Part shown: piece by piece, positions 56,472-64,000 of the stretch
How the letters are laid out: each line of letters starts with the position of its first letter
How positions within the stretch are numbered: the first letter of the stretch is position 1
NCBI GenBank assembly: GCA_007376295.1
Contig: VMGB01000004.1
Span: forward strand, 6,818-70,817
Length of the DNA: 64,000 nucleotides
Source: Parcubacteria group bacterium Gr01-1014_13
GTDB lineage: Bacteria; Patescibacteria; ABY1; Magasanikbacterales; GWA2-37-8
Direction: 5' to 3'
The notes under the pieces: generated by a model
What the model was told of the DNA's origin: nothing
Database searches by the model: none
The model's input: only the letters and a program-made list of their open reading frames with translations
Made by a program: the position numbers and the translations under genes

Positions 56472-58295
56472 TTATTCAACGGTTACTGATTTAGCTAAAT
56501 TTCTCGGTCTATCTACATCCCTGCCCAACGCTACAGCCAAGTGATAAGAAAAAAGCTGCAAAGGAATTACGTTTAAAAGTGGTTCCAAAACTTCCATGGT
56601 CGGCGGTACATAAATTATATCTTGAGCTAATTCGCTGGCTTTGTCATCGCCCTCGGTAGCCAACAAAATTATCGGCGCATGCCTGGCTTTCACTTCCTCT
56701 ATGTTGCTACGCATTTTATCATACAACTGATTTTTGGTCATGATAGCAAACACAGGAAACTGTGGCGAGAGCAAAGCGATTGGTCCATGCTTCATCTCTC
56801 CTCCCGGATAGGCCTCGCTATGAATATATGTTATCTCTTTTAATTTTAGCGACCCCTCTAAAGCGACAGGAAAATTTATACCACGTCCCAAAAAGAAAAA
56901 ATCTCGACAATTTTGATATTTTTCCGCCAATTCTTTAATTTTATCGCTCTGCTGTAAAATAATTTGCATTTTTTCAGGAATTTCTTGCAAAGCATTAAGC
57001 AATCTTTGGCCGGTAGCTAAAGTAAGTTTATTTATTCTACCAAACTGCAAAGCGCATAATAGCAGTGCGGCTACCATATTAGTAAAAGCTTTGCTGGAAG
57101 CAACGGCCAACTCGGGGCCAGCATGGATATATACGCCGCCATCGGTTTCGCGGGCTATAGTGGAACCAACCACATTTACTATCCCGCGCACAAAAGCGCC
57201 TTTACGTTTTGCTTCTTTAAGAGCAGCCAAAGTATCGGCAGTTTCTCCGGACTGGGAAATACCAAATACCAAAGTTTGACTATCTATAATCGGATCGCGA
57301 TAACGAAATTCACTAGCAACATCTACTTCTGTAGGAATACCAGCCAAACGCTCGAACATATATTTTCCCACGAGCGCAGCATACGAAGCGGTGCCACAAG
57401 CAATTAAAACAACGCGTTTTACGCTGTGCATCTGTTCCAAACTCATATTCAACCCGCCCAAATGTGCAATTCCATCTGCCAAATTGTAGCGGCCGCGGAT
57501 AGCGTCAGCCATTACCGTGGGCTGATCAAAAATTTCCTTTAACATAAAATGAGGAAACCCTTGCTTTTGCGCTTGCGCTTCGTCCCATTCGATTTCTTCT
57601 ACATGCTTAGCAACATTTATATCCTTCAAATTCACCGTATTCATCTGCTCTCTGCTTATTTCAGTCACTTCGCCATCGTCTAGAAAAATAACTTTTTTGG
57701 TATAAGCCAACATTGGTGAAGCGTCACTGCCGATATAGAATTCATTATCGCCAATACCCACTACCAGCGGACTTCCCATGCGCGCAGCAATTAGAGTATT
57801 GGGGTGATCGCTATGCATAACTACTAATCCGTAAGTACCGCGTACTCGCGCCAGAGCTTCAAGGACAGCTTTGCGTAAATCACCTTTATAATAAATTTCA
57901 ATCAAATGGGCCAATACTTCGGAATCGGTTTCTGATTTATAAGTATGGCTAGCTCCTAATTCTTCCTTTAATTCACGGTAATTTTCAATGATGCCATTGT
58001 GCGCCAAAATAATTTTACCCGTACAATCCGCATGCGGATGAGCATTGGCTTCGGTGACTCCGCCATGAGTAGCCCAACGAGTATGAGCAATGCCGTAGGT
58101 TCCAGCTAAATCTTGGCCATTTAATTTTGTCGCCAGATTGTCTATTTTGCCAACCGATTTAGCCGACAAAAATTCGCCATTATTTAAAATAGCTACACCA
58201 GCGCTGTCATAGCCGCGATATTCTAAACGACGCAACCCATTAATTAAAATTGGCAGCGCGTTTTTATTTCCAATATAGGCTACAATCCCGCACAT
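56472..58295 (-). CDS. glmS: Glutamine--fructose-6-phosphate aminotransferase
   Basis: GlmS makes glucosamine 6-phosphate, the entry step to UDP-GlcNAc and peptidoglycan. The N-terminal glutamine amidotransferase starts with the catalytic Cys2 in MCGIVAYIGNKNALPIL; HTRWATHGGVTEANAHPH follows. The two SIS sugar-isomerase domains include CGTASYAALVGKYMFE, SQSGETADTLAAL and SSKAFTNMVA. The length of 607 residues is normal. It is followed 2 bases downstream by the SemiSWEET gene. There is no glmS ribozyme, since the upstream gene is only 11 bases away. Confidence 0.97.
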   Translation of the reverse strand: MCGIVAYIGNKNALPILINGLRRLEYRGYDSAGVAILNNGEFLSAKSVGKIDNLATKLNGQDLAGTYGIAHTRWATHGGVTEANAHPHADCTGKIILAHNGIIENYRELKEELGASHTYKSETDSEVLAHLIEIYYKGDLRKAVLEALARVRGTYGLVVMHSDHPNTLIAARMGSPLVVGIGDNEFYIGSDASPMLAYTKKVIFLDDGEVTEISREQMNTVNLKDINVAKHVEEIEWDEAQAQKQGFPHFMLKEIFDQPTVMADAIRGRYNLADGIAHLGGLNMSLEQMHSVKRVVLIACGTASYAALVGKYMFERLAGIPTEVDVASEFRYRDPIIDSQTLVFGISQSGETADTLAALKEAKRKGAFVRGIVNVVGSTIARETDGGVYIHAGPELAVASSKAFTNMVAALLLCALQFGRINKLTLATGQRLLNALQEIPEKMQIILQQSDKIKELAEKYQNCRDFFFLGRGINFPVALEGSLKLKEITYIHSEAYPGGEMKHGPIALLSPQFPVFAIMTKNQLYDKMRSNIEEVKARHAPIILLATEGDDKASELAQDIIYVPPTMEVLEPLLNVIPLQLFSYHLAVALGRDVDRPRNLAKSVTVE

Positions 58296-58306
58296 GCTAA
58301 TTTAAA

Positions 58307-59062
58307 TTAAAGAGTAAGCTTTCTTTTATCTGCTTCGGCCAATTCTGCCGGCGTATTAACCCCAAACCATTCACTATTATTTTTCAATTTAATTACCTGA
58401 ACACCCAAATTATCTTTATTGGCTACAGCCAAAGCAGTTGGTAAACCGTATTCACCAAGCTTACGTAGCGGAAGCATTGTAGGAAACATAGTTTCAAACC
58501 AATTTCTATCAAAACAAAAAGTGCCGCTGCTAATCTCTTTTATATTTTTTTGTTCATCAGTTAAATATTCTTTTTCAATAATTTCTACCCGGCCATCCTC
58601 GTACTTTATAATTCGTCCGTAAGATGACGGATCTTCCAATTCTACGGATAACACCGAAACCACAGCTTTACTCTGTTGATGTTTGGTCAATAAATCCAAA
58701 ATTGCTTCGGTAGAATAAAAGGCGCTGTCATCACCGTTGATGACCAGTACTGTCTTTATATTAAGAGGTAATTTTTGCATACCAACATATGCGGCATGCG
58801 CAGTACCTTTTAATTCTTCCTGCGACGCATAGATCGCTTCGTCACCAAAATATTCCCTTATCTTTTCTTGATGAAAACCAACCACCAAACAAATATTTTC
58901 TTTTGTAAAACCGCACTTTTTTAGAGTATCGATAATATAACTAACAATTGGCCGGCCGCCAATTTCGCACATTACTTTGGGCTTATCTGTACAGTTTAGG
59001 CGCGAACCTCGGCCAGCGGCGAGGATCACCACGCCTGTACTATTTAATTTGTTGCTTGACAT
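58307..59062 (-). CDS. Sugar nucleotidyltransferase (GlmU N-domain-like)
   Basis: The Rossmann-type nucleotidyltransferase starts GVVILAAGRGSRLNCTDKPK, with VMCEIGGRPIVSYIIDTL, ENICLVVGFHQEKIREYFGD and LVINGDDSAFYS further on. It resembles the pyrophosphorylase half of GlmU (UDP-GlcNAc formation), but has only 251 residues: the left-handed beta-helix acetyltransferase half of GlmU is missing. The acetylation step must come from elsewhere, or the substrate differs. It precedes glmS by 11 bases. Confidence 0.88.
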   Translation of the reverse strand: MSSNKLNSTGVVILAAGRGSRLNCTDKPKVMCEIGGRPIVSYIIDTLKKCGFTKENICLVVGFHQEKIREYFGDEAIYASQEELKGTAHAAYVGMQKLPLNIKTVLVINGDDSAFYSTEAILDLLTKHQQSKAVVSVLSVELEDPSSYGRIIKYEDGRVEIIEKEYLTDEQKNIKEISSGTFCFDRNWFETMFPTMLPLRKLGEYGLPTALAVANKDNLGVQVIKLKNNSEWFGVNTPAELAEADKRKLTL

Positions 59063-59537
59063 ATTGTTGTATCTCGATTAAAGATGAAAAATATGGCATT
59101 AAACTTAACTTATATTCTTCCTCCGGCCATCTTGGCGACATTTTTAAAATCGGTTTTAAACTAGGAAAATGCTGTATTATTTTTTTAGTCTCCTCTATTT
59201 TATCGTTTATAAACCAAATATCTTTTTCAGCCGTAAAATCGTTTAAAATTTTACTCACGGACAACTCTTTGTCCTCGGCAGTAATGTGGATTGAATGAAA
59301 AAATTTGGCTATACCGGTAATATCAATTTTCATTTTTTGCCAATTATCTTCACCAAGACTTAATAAAACTATTGGCTGATTTGTTTCTTTTAAAAATTCT
59401 AAAAAAGAAATGGTTTCGGGAAATAAAAAATTTTTTATCTTCTCGCTTTCTTTATACAAATCTTCCGGTAAATTTGTTAATACTTGTTTAAAGCCATGAG
59501 TATCAAATAAAGTATCATCAAAATCTATGATAAACAT
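59040..59537 (-). CDS. HAD-like phosphatase, short
   Basis: At 165 residues it has HAD motif I in MFIIDFDDTLFDTHGF, a small helical cap, a second-strand PIVLLSLGEDNW and a third motif around DIWFINDKIEETKKI. It resembles small HAD phosphatases. The 3' end overlaps the nucleotidyltransferase gene by 23 bases and the 5' end overlaps the aldolase gene by 13 bases, so translation is coupled. Confidence 0.78.
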   Translation of the reverse strand: MFIIDFDDTLFDTHGFKQVLTNLPEDLYKESEKIKNFLFPETISFLEFLKETNQPIVLLSLGEDNWQKMKIDITGIAKFFHSIHITAEDKELSVSKILNDFTAEKDIWFINDKIEETKKIIQHFPSLKPILKMSPRWPEEEYKLSLMPYFSSLIEIQQYVKQQIK

Positions 59538-60346
59538 ATTTCAGAAATCGTCCCGAACCGGTCGGCGACGATAGTATTTAAAAATTCTTTCTTCTCTGAA
59601 TCTGTTTTGTAATCGGATATTTCCTGCCACAAAGCCCGCCCGGCCAAAAACCCAACCGCTCCGCTAACTACGGCTTCAGCCAATTGGTTTTCAAACACGA
59701 CAAACTTTTCTCCGCGGGTAAGAAGAATCCACGGAGTTTTACCAACCAATTTTGTAATTTCTTCGCATGAAGATAAATCCCCGGGGTACTCCAATTTCCA
59801 GACATCAGGTACAACATCTTTCTGTAATAACATTTCTAGTGATCGCAGCACCCACTGCGCTCGACTCTTCCCTAACTCTTCATTGCCATAAGTAACAATT
59901 TCTAAAAAGAAAGGCAGATCGTTTTCGTGCGCATCAGCCAATGCTTTGGCAGCAGTGGCGATTTGCTGATCACAAGTTTTTGATTCGGGATTAAAGTACA
60001 AAAGTAGTTTGGCGCCGCTAGCCCCCATCTCTTTTATACCAGCCGCCGTATAGCCTAACTCGGTGACTCGATCGCCGGCTTTATCGGTATAGCCCGATTT
60101 TTCGAGCGGTAAAAGGTATGGTTTATTTCTATTTTTATACCCCGGCAAACCCCATTCCATGTCTAAAAGAACCCCGCTAAACTGGTCCTGCATGGACTGT
60201 ATAATCATACCTTTGGTTTGGATGATTTCTTGGTCAGTCACCGCCTCTGGATTAGTGGAATTTATATACTTCCTAAAACTACCCCTGTGATCCAGGGCTA
60301 GCATTAGATATTTACCGTTATTTTGGAAAGTTTTTAGGTTAATCAT
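59525..60346 (-). CDS. Class I aldolase, tagatose-bisphosphate/DUF2090-like
   Basis: A TIM-barrel aldolase-like protein of 273 residues. YLMLALDHRGSFRKYI at the N-terminus carries the conserved D-H-R-G; DVWKLEYPGDLSSCEE provides a Lys in the strand where LacD-like class I aldolases place the Schiff-base lysine; and the phosphate-binding end has AVSGAVGFLAGRALWQE. Likely substrate is a ketose (bis)phosphate. The gene heads a run to glmS, suggesting hexose or ketose-phosphate turnover. A terminator lies just upstream, so it starts a transcription unit. Confidence 0.8.
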   Translation of the reverse strand: MINLKTFQNNGKYLMLALDHRGSFRKYINSTNPEAVTDQEIIQTKGMIIQSMQDQFSGVLLDMEWGLPGYKNRNKPYLLPLEKSGYTDKAGDRVTELGYTAAGIKEMGASGAKLLLYFNPESKTCDQQIATAAKALADAHENDLPFFLEIVTYGNEELGKSRAQWVLRSLEMLLQKDVVPDVWKLEYPGDLSSCEEITKLVGKTPWILLTRGEKFVVFENQLAEAVVSGAVGFLAGRALWQEISDYKTDSEKKEFLNTIVADRFGTISEICLS

Positions 60347-60407
60347 AATGAAATTTAATCAAAAGTACCTCTAGAATAACACAGAGAAAATCGAGCGTCA
60401 ATCAAAT

Positions 60408-60452
60408 AAAAAAGCCGGTCATCTCTCTCTTTGCAGAGGTTGATGACCGGCT
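60408..60452 (-). terminator. Terminator of the coiled-coil protein gene
   Basis: Perfect 11-bp stem AGCCGGTCATC/GATGACCGGCT (60413-60423 with 60442-60452) followed by TTTTTT on the minus strand. Confidence 0.92.
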
Positions 60453-60491
60453 GGGTCCAGTTCGTACTGTCTCACGACAGGATGAACGTGG

Positions 60492-61697
60492 TTACTTCTT
60501 CTTGTTCTTATCCTTCTTCTTGGCCTGGCCGTTCTTCTTGCTCGCGTGAGCGGCGACCGTCTCGGGCTTCATGGTTCCGTGATGAGCCTTGCTCTCACGG
60601 TCCCTTTCGGCCTGAGCCTGAGCATCGATGGCATGCTGCTCGTGCAGAGCGTCGACAGCGATCTTGAAGGCCTCGTCCGTCATACCCGCGGCGCGGGCAT
60701 AGATTTTCGCCGTCCGCTCTTCAGCCTCCTGACCCTTCGCCGAAACCATCCTGTGGGTAGCGGCGGTGGCGAAGATCTGATTGATATCGGAGGACGTCTG
60801 GTCATACTTCTTGGCCAGACGATTGGCCATCTTCTTGGCAGTCTCGTCACCCAGCTCAGGATTCGTCTCGATGAGGCGAACCTTCAGACTGTCAACGAAC
60901 TCCTCGAAGCGCTGCCGTTCGGCTTCCTTCATAGCCTTCTCTTGCTCACGGGCGGCCTTCTCTTCAGCGGTCTCCACCTTGGGAGCCTGGGTCAGCCAAA
61001 AGAATCGGCTTCCCTCGGCCTCCATTTCGGTACGCATCGCATGGAAGTCGTCGGGCGACGTCTTGGCTTTCCTGGGATCATAGCCCCAGGCCGCCACGAC
61101 TGCGGAGATATTATCGAAGATCGACTTCATATCCCGCTTGCGATTTTCCAACGCTTCGCGATACTCCGAAAAGAGATCGTCCCTGTCCAACTCACGCTGA
61201 AGGTTTTTGTGCCAGAACGCGAGCCAGCCTCGGAACGTCACTGCCCGTTCCGGACTCTTGAACATGTCGTCGGGCAACCTTCCACCCAACTCCTTGCTCA
61301 GCTCGATGACAGCCGGCGGAATCTCCGAGGGCGGGAAGATGTCCGCGGCGACCTTGCCGTTGACAGCGACATTGTCGATCCGCTCCTGCAGTTCCTCGGG
61401 AGAAAGCGGCGTCAAGCCGATGTTCTCACGAAACAGGGTAGCAAGCTTGGCGGCCTCCTCAGCCTTCTGCTTGTCCAGCTCCGCCTTCCGGCGGGCTGCT
61501 TCGGCTTGCTCTTTTTGCCTGAGCTCCTTCTGCGCCTTCATGCAATTCTGCTCGGCCAGATCCCTGACCCACTTGTACTTCTTTTCACGCAGAACATCTT
61601 CGGCCGTCAGCAGCTCGAGCTTGGAATCCTTGATGAACTGCTCCACGAACGCCTTGAGCTCCTCATTCGAAACAGACGACATCTGGATGATCGACAT
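60492..61697 (-). CDS. Unknown coiled-coil protein, 401 residues
   Basis: No family recognised. The region from about 40 to 90 (QKELRQKEQAEAARRKAELD) and again 245-275 are charged helices rich in Lys, Glu and Ala, likely coiled coils. The middle (100-240) is globular with FRGWLAFWHKNLQRELDRDD; the C-terminus ends in a lysine run (KKKDKNKKK) after a poly-charged linker. No signal or membrane segment is seen, so it is cytoplasmic, perhaps nucleic-acid-binding through its basic tail. The start ATG 61697 has AAAAGGGGAT and a consensus-like promoter. G+C-rich coding sequence gives a long plus-strand frame (rejected). Confidence 0.8.
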   Translation of the reverse strand: MSIIQMSSVSNEELKAFVEQFIKDSKLELLTAEDVLREKKYKWVRDLAEQNCMKAQKELRQKEQAEAARRKAELDKQKAEEAAKLATLFRENIGLTPLSPEELQERIDNVAVNGKVAADIFPPSEIPPAVIELSKELGGRLPDDMFKSPERAVTFRGWLAFWHKNLQRELDRDDLFSEYREALENRKRDMKSIFDNISAVVAAWGYDPRKAKTSPDDFHAMRTEMEAEGSRFFWLTQAPKVETAEEKAAREQEKAMKEAERQRFEEFVDSLKVRLIETNPELGDETAKKMANRLAKKYDQTSSDINQIFATAATHRMVSAKGQEAEERTAKIYARAAGMTDEAFKIAVDALHEQHAIDAQAQAERDRESKAHHGTMKPETVAAHASKKNGQAKKKDKNKKK

Positions 61698-61814
61698 TTT
61701 TATCCCCTTTTTTCAAAAAACGCAAACTTTTTTTAAGCCCCTTTATTCACAATGCAAAATGCACTGTAAATGGAGCTGATGCAATTTTCGCTTAAAGCAA
61801 AATTACAACTAAGG

Positions 61815-61843
61815 ATGATATCACAAAAATCGGGTTTTGTCAA
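61815..61843 (-). promoter_or_regulatory. Promoter of the coiled-coil protein gene
   Basis: Minus strand -35 TTGACA (61838-61843), 17-bp spacer, -10 TATCAT (61815-61820). Confidence 0.78.
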
Positions 61844-61867
61844 GATGTGTATTTTGGCTAATTTTAT

Positions 61868-61910
61868 ACAAAAAAAGAACCCTAACGCTTGTATTTCTAC
61901 AGTGGGTTCT
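61868..61910 (-). terminator. Terminator after truD
   Basis: Stem AGAACCC/GGGTTCT (61876-61882 with 61904-61910) with a T run on the minus strand. Confidence 0.8.
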
Positions 61911-61928
61911 ATGCGTGGATTTCTCCAA

Positions 61929-62921
61929 TTATGCGTATATGTGCCTTTCCTTCAGCCTAAATAGCTGGGACAAGATCACACTGGCGTAAGCTGAAGGTGG
62001 AAGATCAAAAGTAAAATTCCAACTTCCTGTCTTTTTGTTGGCCTTGAAATCTTTTGGCCGAACCATTGTCGGTCGATCCTTCTTGATAAGGAACTTGAAA
62101 ACATCTGTTTCCAACTGAGAAGGATTCCAGAGATGTCTGTACATCTCCAAAACCTTTTGATTTCTTGGGTTCCACATGGGCAACAGGTCGGGAACAGCGG
62201 GCCCAAGCTTATCTATCTGTTCTAGCAAAAGCTTGTTCCACAAATAGCTTTGCCATTTCTGAATCTCGAACCTGTACGAAAACCGGAAACTGGGGTGAGA
62301 CAAAGCTCCTTTCCAGGATCCTCCGGCTTCTTGCATGGCTTGAGTCAATCCTTTAGCTCCCATCGTGGTAAGCATCAATTCGATAGCTTCCTCGGGTTTG
62401 CCTTCCAGGAAAAGGCGGCCGACATTTTCTGATCCTTCTTGGCGTCCTAGACGCTGAGGTCCAAAAATGTTCGGGGCAGACTTTGCGGCAGCCAGATTAA
62501 TCTGGTCTGCGTCGGAAATAACGGAAATATCAAACCGATTCCCGTAATGATCTCCAGGCCGCAAAGGAACTTCTTGACCATACAATTGCACCAGACTGAT
62601 GTCTGGATGAGAAAATGCATCTCGAAAATTTCCTCGCACACCAAGGTGTTGCGATGTTTTAGCTTGCTTATCCTTTAGACCCTGTACGGAAATGTCATCG
62701 AATCCGACATGGAGTTGCCGCGCCACTTCTTTCATGGCATCTTCGGTACTCCAACGGCGCTTCGACAGAACGAAGATGGTATAGGGATCACCCTCCCATC
62801 CTCGAATAAGTGATTCATCGCAGAACGAAACCGCACGAGGCGGATCCGATCCTACAATCTCTTGAACAACAAAAGATTCCGGGGTTGTTTTGTAGATCCC
62901 CTCAGGCAAATCATTGTTCAT
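61929..62921 (-). CDS. truD: tRNA pseudouridine synthase D
   Basis: TruD makes pseudouridine at position 13 of certain tRNAs. The catalytic Asp84 lies in VQGLKDKQAKTSQHLGVRG. PNIFGPQRLGRQEGSENVG matches P-N-x-F-G-x-Q-R-F-G, and FEIQKWQSYLWNKLLL matches the later conserved helix. The 330 residues are normal, though the inserted TruD domain (around 180-290) looks compact. Its G+C-rich style, own promoter, TAGGAGG ribosome site and own terminator class it with the accessory genes, although the function is housekeeping. Confidence 0.93.
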   Translation of the reverse strand: MNNDLPEGIYKTTPESFVVQEIVGSDPPRAVSFCDESLIRGWEGDPYTIFVLSKRRWSTEDAMKEVARQLHVGFDDISVQGLKDKQAKTSQHLGVRGNFRDAFSHPDISLVQLYGQEVPLRPGDHYGNRFDISVISDADQINLAAAKSAPNIFGPQRLGRQEGSENVGRLFLEGKPEEAIELMLTTMGAKGLTQAMQEAGGSWKGALSHPSFRFSYRFEIQKWQSYLWNKLLLEQIDKLGPAVPDLLPMWNPRNQKVLEMYRHLWNPSQLETDVFKFLIKKDRPTMVRPKDFKANKKTGSWNFTFDLPPSAYASVILSQLFRLKERHIYA

Positions 62922-62969
62922 GTTTCCTCCTAGTTTGAATTTGTCTACTAAATTGTCAAAGGATGGTAT

Positions 62970-62998
62970 ATCCTAACATAAAAGTTAAACCCTGTCAA
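62970..62998 (-). promoter_or_regulatory. Promoter of truD
   Basis: Minus strand -35 TTGACA (62993-62998), 17-bp spacer, -10 TAGGAT (62970-62975). Confidence 0.7.
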
Positions 62999-63009
62999 CC
63001 CTACTTCTG

Positions 63010-63054
63010 GGATGAAAAAAAGAAAGACGTATGCTGTCTAGCAACACACGTCCT
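63010..63054 (-). terminator. Terminator of the 142-residue gene
   Basis: Hairpin with outer arms GACGT/ACGTC (63026-63030 with 63048-63052) followed by TTTCTTTTTTT on the minus strand. Confidence 0.7.
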
Positions 63055-63075
63055 TAAGGTACGACTGAAATATAA

Positions 63076-63504
63076 CTACTTATTAGTATGACGCAGCTCT
63101 GGCGGCACGTCGAGCCACTTCGGCTCGTCATACCAGCGCTCACTGGGCATCTTTGGCTTGAGTTCCGAACTTGCCTTGATACGCTTCAGGAAATCCGGAA
63201 TGCTAGTATCCTCCTCCTCAAGATCGAAGACATAACCGAGCCCCATCTGCTTGAGAATAGGCGACAATTGATCGTCTGGGTGGAATGGTTTTGGATTCGT
63301 TTTCTCCCAGTGCTCTATATCAAAGTAGATATAGAGATGCCCACACTTGCACGCCCATTTGTCGTAGTGAGAACTACCCGGCAAAGGCTCGCCGTGGTTA
63401 TCCCGAACAGCGATTGCGTTCGGCGCGACCTCCGCCATCTGGACGCATCGATCGTCAAACCGCATGAGAAGCTGAAACAGACGACTCTGAAAGCTTGTCT
63501 TCAT
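63076..63504 (-). CDS. Unknown protein, 142 residues
   Basis: I do not recognise it. Around residue 53 it has WACKCGHLYIYFDIEHW: a C-x-C-x-H cluster that could bind metal, followed by a strand. The rest is Pro/Glu/Lys-rich and probably loosely folded. ATG 63504 has AAAGGAACG upstream. It belongs to the G+C-richer accessory type, with promoter and terminator of its own, beside the rRNA operon end. Confidence 0.75.
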   Translation of the reverse strand: MKTSFQSRLFQLLMRFDDRCVQMAEVAPNAIAVRDNHGEPLPGSSHYDKWACKCGHLYIYFDIEHWEKTNPKPFHPDDQLSPILKQMGLGYVFDLEEEDTSIPDFLKRIKASSELKPKMPSERWYDEPKWLDVPPELRHTNK

Positions 63505-63634
63505 GACCGTTCCTTTCTGATGGCCACCCTTTCGGATGCCATCTTTTTAGTTTTACAATTTCTGCCACCATAATTACTATGCAAATATATAATAATCAAG
63601 GCAGCAGAAACTGCTATAAAAAGAACAACAAAAC

Positions 63635-63663
63635 AGTATACCACAAAACATGGCTGTTGTCAA
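63635..63663 (-). promoter_or_regulatory. Promoter of the 63076-63504 gene
   Basis: Minus strand -35 TTGACA (63658-63663), 17-bp spacer, -10 TATACT (63635-63640). It starts just past the end of the 5S rRNA gene; a small AGCAG/CTGCT hairpin lies in the leader. Confidence 0.78.
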
Positions 63664-63684
63664 TATTTTGGGTACAAAAAAAGA

Positions 63685-63803
63685 CCATTGTCCTGGCGAC
63701 GGCCTACTTTTGCCTTGCGGCTATCATCGGCGCTGAGAGGCTTGACTGCTGTGTTCGGGATGGGAACAGGTATGACCCTCTCGCTCATGTCACCAAGAAA
63801 ATG
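63685..63803 (-). rRNA. rrf: 5S ribosomal RNA
   Basis: Terminal helix and core fit 5S rRNA: the segment TTCTTGGTGACATGAGCGAG at the 5' end, the invariant CCATCCCGAACACAGCAGTC-like stretch (63745-63765), GCCGATGATAGCC and the closing CGCCAGGACAATGG. About 118 nt. Outer CCATTTTCTTGG pairs with the end. It is last in the rRNA operon read from 23S on the minus strand. Confidence 0.93.
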
Positions 63804-63862
63804 GTCTTTTTTCTTAGGTTTAAATTTTTAAACAATTTATAAAACAATAATAGAGTGTCTTT

Positions 63863-63910
63863 TAGAAATCAGACGAAGGATTTCTAAATTCAAAGCACTG
63901 TTTAGTGCTT
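63863..63910 (-). promoter_or_regulatory. 23S-5S spacer with two processing-type hairpins
   Basis: Perfect hairpins TAGAAATC/GATTTCTA (63863-63870 with 63879-63886) and AAGCACT/AGTGCTT (63893-63899 with 63904-63910) lie in the spacer. The position suggests RNase processing or folding signals in the rRNA precursor. Confidence 0.5.
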
Positions 63911-63912
63911 CT

Positions 63913-64000
63913 TTCGTGCGCTCGACCGATTAGTACGTCTCAGCTTAACACCTTGCGATGCTTCCACTTAACGCCTATCAACCTTGTAGTCTACAAGGGG
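63913..64000 (-). rRNA. rrl: 23S ribosomal RNA, 3' end (partial)
   Basis: On the minus strand the sequence reads GTTAAGCTGAGACGTACTAA and then TCGGTCGAG, the characteristic end of bacterial 23S rRNA (GTACTAATxGGTCGAG). Only the last 85-90 bases are in the window; the exact 3' end is placed within a few bases. Confidence 0.9.

Noticed and set aside
56472..58306. A glmS ribozyme upstream of glmS
   Set aside because: Only 11 bases separate glmS from the preceding gene, too little for a ribozyme, and no core sequence is seen.
60546..61736. A 396-residue frame on the plus strand opposite the coiled-coil gene
   Set aside because: The minus-strand frame has a promoter, ribosome site, terminator and a sensible charged helical protein. 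The plus frame has none of these and is an effect of G+C-rich codons.
63579..63842. A plus-strand frame through the 5S rRNA region
   Set aside because: It lies across the 5S gene and the promoter of the 63076-63504 gene, with no ribosome site.

Overview
The window looks like a chromosome segment of an ultra-small, host-associated or fermentative bacterium of the Patescibacteria/CPR type. That placement is an inference from gene content and style, not from a phylogeny: almost every gene lies on the minus strand in tightly packed runs, core genes are AT-rich and mostly lack a Shine-Dalgarno sequence, enzymes are short (AspRS without its GAD domain, a GlmU-like enzyme without acetyltransferase), and VanW, SIMPL, bactofilin, SemiSWEET and fibronectin/peptidoglycan-binding surface proteins are present. 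A bacterial rRNA operon (23S 3' end, then 5S, minus strand) closes the right edge.

Layout. 1-2.0 kb: start of smc and three small G+C-richer genes of unknown function. 2.0-3.6 kb: a DHH phosphoesterase and ClpP on the plus strand. 3.69-4.0 kb: a structured RNA that I cannot assign, with its own promoter and terminator. 4-17.9 kb: VanW, Hsp20, SOD, MutM, MurF, PBP2, GpsA, Ndk, small membrane proteins, a tandem pair of acidic paralogues, tRNA-Leu, a DAG-kinase-like protein, bactofilin and a histidine kinase. 18-21.4 kb: a nitroreductase-like, E1/ThiF-like and acyltransferase-like trio. 21.4-26.9 kb: ArgS, TyrS, ValS. 27-39.4 kb: a glycolysis block (two GpmI, enolase, Pgk, GAPDH) mixed with SIMPL, a D,D-carboxypeptidase, ScpA/ScpB and AspS. 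39.4-45.5 kb: two repeat-rich surface proteins, Tsf and RpsB. 45.7-50.3 kb: an accessory stretch with a trypsin-like lipoprotein, small unknown proteins, three membrane microproteins, two carbonic-anhydrase-like proteins and a 15-residue lysine-rich peptide gene. 50.3-60.3 kb: EndoQ-type nuclease, a three-gene citrate-cleavage module, YvcK, sugar-phosphate and GlmS/GlmU-like genes, and an aldolase. 60.4-64 kb: a coiled-coil protein, TruD, an unknown protein, 5S and 23S rRNA.

How it works together. The core supplies lower glycolysis, peptidoglycan synthesis and trimming, UDP-amino-sugar supply, tRNA charging and chromosome condensation. A citryl-CoA synthetase-like pair plus a citryl-CoA lyase-like protein would give ATP-dependent citrate cleavage, unusual next to a minimal metabolism. 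The accessory genes share a different style: near-consensus TTGACA-17-TATAAT promoters, strong AAGGAG ribosome sites, strong hairpin terminators and G+C-richer coding sequence. Two of them are paralogues that also share a folded 5' leader, and two neighbours share a near-identical terminator. The most interesting unexplained objects are the ~275-nt RNA, this leader/terminator family, the microprotein operon and the lysine-rich peptide locus with its double-hairpin leader.
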